A DNA stretch of 26,561 bases from Phycisphaerales bacterium UBA3158 (GTDB taxonomy: Bacteria > Planctomycetota > Phycisphaerae > Phycisphaerales > SM1A02), in contig DEYM01000104.1 in the NCBI GenBank assembly GCA_002364555.1, forward strand, positions 1-26,561, written 5' to 3'. Positions 23,786 to 26,561 of the stretch are shown one piece after another. Position numbers and translations under genes: made by a program. Numbering within the stretch: the stretch's first letter is position 1; every line of letters starts with the position of its first letter. The notes under the pieces are model-generated. The model saw only the letters and a program-made list of their open reading frames with translations. It was not told where the DNA came from and did no database searches.

Positions 23786-24772
23786 ATGCTGATCTACGCA
23801 GGTATCGATGAGGCAGGATATGGACCCATGCTCGGCCCACTTTGTGTCGGCAGCAGTGTCTTTGTCATGGAGTCCCATGAGGATGATGGTCGTGTACCTG
23901 ATCTCTGGAACCATCTCGAGAAAGTGGTCAGCCGGCAGTTGAGCAAGGCCAAGGGTCGAGTCACCATCACCGACTCCAAGAAGCTCAAGGGTGCCCGCTC
24001 CGGTCAGTCCCATCCGCTGCGACACCTTGAAAGAGGCGTCCTGACATGCCTTGGTGCCATGGAGCCGGACGGCAGTCTGCTCGACTCGCTCACCGAGGAC
24101 GATCTCTTTGAACGGCTTGGAATCAGCATCCCCGATCATCCCTGGTACGGAGAAGGCGGTCCGATGCCGCTCGCTTCGGATCTGGGCATGCTTCGAATCG
24201 ATTCCGCCAGGATGCGGCGTTCCATGAAGGAGAGCGGTGTCCACTGCGTCTCACTCAGATGCGAGGCGCTGGATGCGGCGGATTTCAATCGCAAGATCGA
24301 TGAGATCAACAACAAATCAGGTGTGAACATGCATCTGGTCATCCGTCAGGTGGAAGCGATCTGGAACAGATTCAAGGGTGAAAGACCGAGAATCGTCGTG
24401 GATCGACAGGGTGGGAAGACCAGTTACAGATCCGATCTCAGGACCGCCTGGCCCGAAGCCGACATCAGGATCATCCACGAGTCGCCTGAGTTGAGCCGGT
24501 ATGAGCTGGAACTGCCCGGTCGAGGCGAGATGGTCATGATTTTCACGGCAGAGTCCGAGATTCATCATCTTCCCGTGGCCCTGGCATCGATGACGGCCAA
24601 GTATTCAAGGGAATTGATGATGGGAAGGATGAACAGATTCTTCCTCAAACGCCAACCGGGCATTCGGGCGACCGCTGGCTACGTCGAAGACGCCCGACGG
24701 TATCTGAGCGAGATAGAGCCCATCCTCAAATCGGACCGTATTGAACGTACAGACCTGATTCGGTGCTGTTGA
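23786..24772 (+). CDS. Divergent RNase HII-like protein
   Basis: This is a 328-residue protein related to type 2 RNase H, which cuts RNA in RNA-DNA hybrids. The N-terminus MLIYAGIDEAGYGPMLGPL carries Asp8-Glu9 of the GIDEAGxGP signature, with Tyr replacing the usual Arg. TDSKKLKG matches the DSKKL motif. A large insert of about 100 residues then precedes IVVDRQGGK (Asp206) and ESEIHHLPVALASMTAKYSREL, which corresponds to the ASIxAKVxRD helix. At the place of the fourth acidic residue there is Glu (256 or 258) rather than Asp. It is far longer than RNase HII (about 200), and this version is probably specific to its lineage. The frame extends to 23741, but ATG 23786 is the natural start. Activity on hybrids is not shown. 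Confidence 0.75.
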   Translation: MLIYAGIDEAGYGPMLGPLCVGSSVFVMESHEDDGRVPDLWNHLEKVVSRQLSKAKGRVTITDSKKLKGARSGQSHPLRHLERGVLTCLGAMEPDGSLLDSLTEDDLFERLGISIPDHPWYGEGGPMPLASDLGMLRIDSARMRRSMKESGVHCVSLRCEALDAADFNRKIDEINNKSGVNMHLVIRQVEAIWNRFKGERPRIVVDRQGGKTSYRSDLRTAWPEADIRIIHESPELSRYELELPGRGEMVMIFTAESEIHHLPVALASMTAKYSRELMMGRMNRFFLKRQPGIRATAGYVEDARRYLSEIEPILKSDRIERTDLIRCC

Positions 24773-24839
24773 AACACCTCAAAACGGCCCCATTGCGGGC
24801 ATTCCGCATCTCTTGGTCACGAATAGAACGCAAAATGGA

Positions 24840-24867
24840 TTGACCAAAGCAGAGAAACCGATATCCT
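24840..24867 (+). promoter_or_regulatory. Candidate sigma-70 promoter for the fusA leader
   Basis: TTGACC at 24840-24845 (five of six to TTGACA), a 16-nt spacer, then TATCCT at 24862-24867 (four of six to TATAAT). A start near 24874 would give a leader of about 340 nt ahead of fusA, or start a small RNA. Confidence 0.5.
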
Positions 24868-25129
24868 GCTGAGTTCAGCCTTGTTTGATACGAGGCTTCA
24901 TTTCAAATGGCGGACTTCACTCACATGTCCAAATCGGTCCTGTGAGCCAATCTGTAAGGGAGCACCCATGCAGCTCGAAGATGACGAGGAGACCGCCCGG
25001 TCGTGCTGACACCCGTTCAAGTCGGGCCTGGCAATAGCGGCCGGGCAAGAGGAACGGGATTGCAACGGACGCCAACAACGTCCACAATCGCTGACCAGAA
25101 TCTGATCCCACATAGAGTTTTTGAAGAGC

Positions 25130-25147
25130 TGCACCACGGCTGGTGCA
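25130..25147 (+). other. 7-bp hairpin in the fusA leader
   Basis: TGCACCA and TGGTGCA are perfectly complementary and enclose the loop CGGC. No U-tract follows, so it is not a standard terminator. GGTGCA in the second arm is also complementary to TGCACC at 25195-25200, close to the fusA start, so an alternative fold exists. Confidence 0.45.
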
Positions 25148-25151
25148 CTCC

Positions 25152-25214
25152 ATGAAGCAGGTGATCCGCAGAGGATTGCCCAAACCCGTGCAAATGCACC
25201 CACTGAGTGAATGA
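25152..25214 (+). CDS. Possible 20-codon leader ORF before fusA
   Basis: ATG at 25152 opens a 20-codon frame for a basic peptide beginning MKQVIRRG and ending PLSE. Its TGA stop occupies 25212-25214, leaving a single base before the fusA ATG at 25216. That spacing would allow translational coupling. The upstream Shine-Dalgarno is poor, and short ORFs arise by chance, so this is tentative. Confidence 0.3.
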   Translation: MKQVIRRGLPKPVQMHPLSE

Positions 25215-25215
25215 C

Positions 25216-26561
25216 ATGTCCATCGATCTGACCAAGGTACGAAACATCGGCATCTGTGCTCATATTGACGCCGGAAAGACAACCGTCACCGAACGCGTTC
25301 TCTACTACACAGGCAAGAACTACAAGATGGGTGAGGTCCATGAGGGCACCGCCACGATGGACTTCCTCGAGGAAGAGCAGGAGCGTGGCATCACCATCCA
25401 GTCGGCAGCGACGACCTGCCCATGGGAAAAGGATGACGAAACGTACACCGTGAACCTCATCGACACGCCCGGTCACGTCGACTTCACCATCGAAGTCGAA
25501 CGATCCATGCGAGTACTCGATGGCGCCGTCGCCGTGTTCGATGGAAAGGAAGGGGTTGAAGCCCAGTCCGAAACCGTCTGGCGACAGGCCGACCGATACG
25601 AGGTCCCCCGCCTCTGCTTCATCAACAAGATGGACAAGATCGGTGCCGACTTCGAATTCAGTTACAACACCATTCGTGAACGCCTCTTCGCCAACCCCAT
25701 CGCGGTACAGATCCCGATCGGTGCCGGCAATGAACTCGAGGGTCTCATCGATCTTCTCGAGATGAAGGCCTACTACTTCGACAAGTCCGAGATGGGCGCT
25801 GTCGTGGACGAGCGGGACATCCCAGAGGACATGCAGGACATGGCCGAGCTCTGGCGTCACCAGATGGTCGAACAGGCTGCCGATCTCGACGACAACCTGA
25901 CCGAGAAGTATCTCGAGGACGAGTCCAGCATCACACGTGATGAAATCGTCGCGGCTATTCGCAAGGGAACACTGGCCCGGGTTTGCTGCCCCACCTTCTG
26001 CGGAGCAGCTCTTCAGAACATCGGTATTCAGCGACTCCTCAACGGCGTCATCGATTTTCTTCCCAATCCGACCGAGGTCCCAAGCGTTCAAGGGGTCAAT
26101 CCCAGGGACCCCGACGAGAAGCTCACACGATCCCACACGGTCGACGCCTCGTTCTCGGCACTGGTCTTCAAGGTCGTCAGCGATACGCACGGCGATCTCA
26201 CCTACGCCCGCATCTACTCCGGTACGCTCCCGAAGGGCTCGAGAGTCCTGAATCCAGTCAATGGAAAGCGCGAGAACGTATCCCGGATCTACGAGATGCA
26301 CGCCAAGGATCGAATCTCCCTGGACGAGGCCGTTGCCGGTCAGATCGTCGCGTTGATCGGTCTCAAGCAGTCCATCACCGGTGACACCCTGTGCTCGACC
26401 GAAGATCCAATTGTCCTTGAGCGAATGACATTCCCGGATCCCGTTATCTCGATGTCGATCGAGCCACTCACGACCGAGGACAAGAAGAAGCTTGCCGAAG
26501 CACTCGGGACGATCATGCGTGAGGATCCTTCCTTCCGCTCCAACTACAACGATGAGACTGG
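25216..26561 (+). CDS. fusA: Translation elongation factor G, N-terminal part (runs off right edge)
   Basis: EF-G is the GTPase that drives ribosomal translocation and, with ribosome recycling factor, subunit splitting. About 448 residues are visible. G1 is AHIDAGKT at residues 15-22, switch regions lie within EEEQERGITIQSAATT, G3 is DTPGHVDFT, and G4 is NKMD in LCFINKMDKIGADF. Then come the EF-G-specific G' insert, domain II (ALVFKVVSDTHGDLTYARIYSG) and the start of domain III with EDPSF near the edge. The N-terminus is short and the start is ATG 25216; GTG 25207 in frame is a possible alternative. The gene is separated from the usual rpsL-rpsG neighbours and has an unusually long leader. 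EF-G paralogues are common in planctomycetes; this one looks like the canonical type. Confidence 0.95.
   Translation, partial: MSIDLTKVRNIGICAHIDAGKTTVTERVLYYTGKNYKMGEVHEGTATMDFLEEEQERGITIQSAATTCPWEKDDETYTVNLIDTPGHVDFTIEVERSMRVLDGAVAVFDGKEGVEAQSETVWRQADRYEVPRLCFINKMDKIGADFEFSYNTIRERLFANPIAVQIPIGAGNELEGLIDLLEMKAYYFDKSEMGAVVDERDIPEDMQDMAELWRHQMVEQAADLDDNLTEKYLEDESSITRDEIVAAIRKGTLARVCCPTFCGAALQNIGIQRLLNGVIDFLPNPTEVPSVQGVNPRDPDEKLTRSHTVDASFSALVFKVVSDTHGDLTYARIYSGTLPKGSRVLNPVNGKRENVSRIYEMHAKDRISLDEAVAGQIVALIGLKQSITGDTLCSTEDPIVLERMTFPDPVISMSIEPLTTEDKKKLAEALGTIMREDPSFRSNYNDET

Larger units (their letters stand above)
24773..25215 (+). other. 443-nt leader region upstream of fusA with inverted repeats and short ORFs
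   Basis: There is no conserved protein gene here. By eye it contains a sigma-70-like promoter (24840-24867). Inverted repeats follow at 24920-24925/24941-24946, at 24995-25000/25041-25046 enclosing 25012-25015/25023-25026, at 25067-25071/25079-25083 and at 25130-25136/25141-25147. A 13-codon ORF at 24968-25009 has AAGGGAG upstream, and a 20-codon ORF at 25152-25214 ends next to fusA. I do not recognise tmRNA, RNase P RNA, SRP RNA or a tRNA in it. A long 5' leader or a separate small RNA is equally possible. Confidence 0.5.

Noticed and set aside
24778..24810. GC-rich inverted repeat after the RNase HII-like gene as a terminator
   Set aside because: The best stem is only 4 bp and no T-run follows.
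25011..25027. TTCAAGT loop closed by CCCG/CGGG, resembling a tRNA T-arm
   Set aside because: The fifth T-stem pair fails, no matching acceptor strand occurs about 70 nt upstream, and no anticodon arm can be drawn, so it is not a tRNA or tmRNA end.
24981..25050. GAGGAGACCGCCCGG resembling the RNase P RNA GAGGAAAGTCCGGGC core
   Set aside because: Key positions differ, and the partner core sequences of RNase P RNA are not present within the interval.
24898..26301. 467-codon open frame antisense to fusA and its leader
   Set aside because: It is a mirror of the EF-G coding frame with the same compositional bias and no recognisable domain. Its extension into the leader does not add evidence.
1..26561. 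Mobile elements, CRISPR, toxin-antitoxin, secondary-metabolite or defence genes
   Set aside because: No transposase, integrase, regular spaced repeats, synthase modules or known defence domains were found; the genes are almost all core metabolism.

Overview
The window is a gene-dense stretch of bacterial chromosome, GC-rich by eye (high fifties per cent). It has no rRNA, tRNA, CRISPR array, insertion sequence, integrase or phage gene that I can see. The best guess for the source is a planctomycete of the Phycisphaerae type. The main clue is a prepilin-like protein with a C-terminal H-X9-DG motif, a family that is expanded in Planctomycetota. An MEP-pathway isoprenoid set, a DUF502 membrane protein, a MotA/TolQ/ExbB protein paired with a TraB/GumN protein, and a strongly divergent RNase HII-like protein fit that guess. 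The assignment is inference and rests on no marker phylogeny.

Layout. 1-4.7 kb: the 5' part of pgk (minus), then divergent miaA, then topA overlapping a short TetR-type regulator. 4.7-7 kb: ispG and an orphan prepilin-like gene. 7-8.9 kb (minus): an ExbB/MotA-like channel gene overlapping by one base with a TraB/GumN-family gene. 9-12.7 kb: ispA, dxs and a class I glutamine amidotransferase. 12.7-15.4 kb: a minus-strand methyltransferase divergent from a thioesterase-purN-DUF502 run. 15.4-16.5 kb: hpf-ptsN-ptsH, a compact nitrogen-PTS-like group, convergent with gpsA (16.5-17.5 kb, minus). 17.7-19.8 kb: a heavy-metal-type P-type ATPase with an unusual Cys-Pro-Gly transport motif, abutting a convergent class I fructose-bisphosphate aldolase. 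20.9-24.8 kb: mnmA, a YwrD-like gamma-glutamyltransferase and the RNase HII-like gene. A 443-nt leader with predicted structure precedes fusA (EF-G), which runs off the right edge.

Functional links. Most genes are core metabolism or information processing. Isoprenoid functions are over-represented: dxs starts the MEP pathway, ispG acts near its end, ispA makes prenyl diphosphates, and MiaA uses the same C5 product to modify tRNA. Central carbon is represented by pgk, the aldolase and gpsA, and sugar/nitrogen signalling by ptsN and HPr. tRNA modification and translation are represented by miaA, mnmA, hpf and fusA.

The most notable non-coding signals are two. First, -10-like TANNAT hexamers recur 6-9 nt upstream of start codons, which suggests leaderless transcription. 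Second, the fusA leader contains several inverted repeats and a 20-codon ORF that ends one base before the fusA start. I found no obviously new multi-gene system. The best candidates for something undescribed are the CPG-type ATPase, the DEDE-like RNase H protein, the ExbB-TraB gene pair and the fusA leader.
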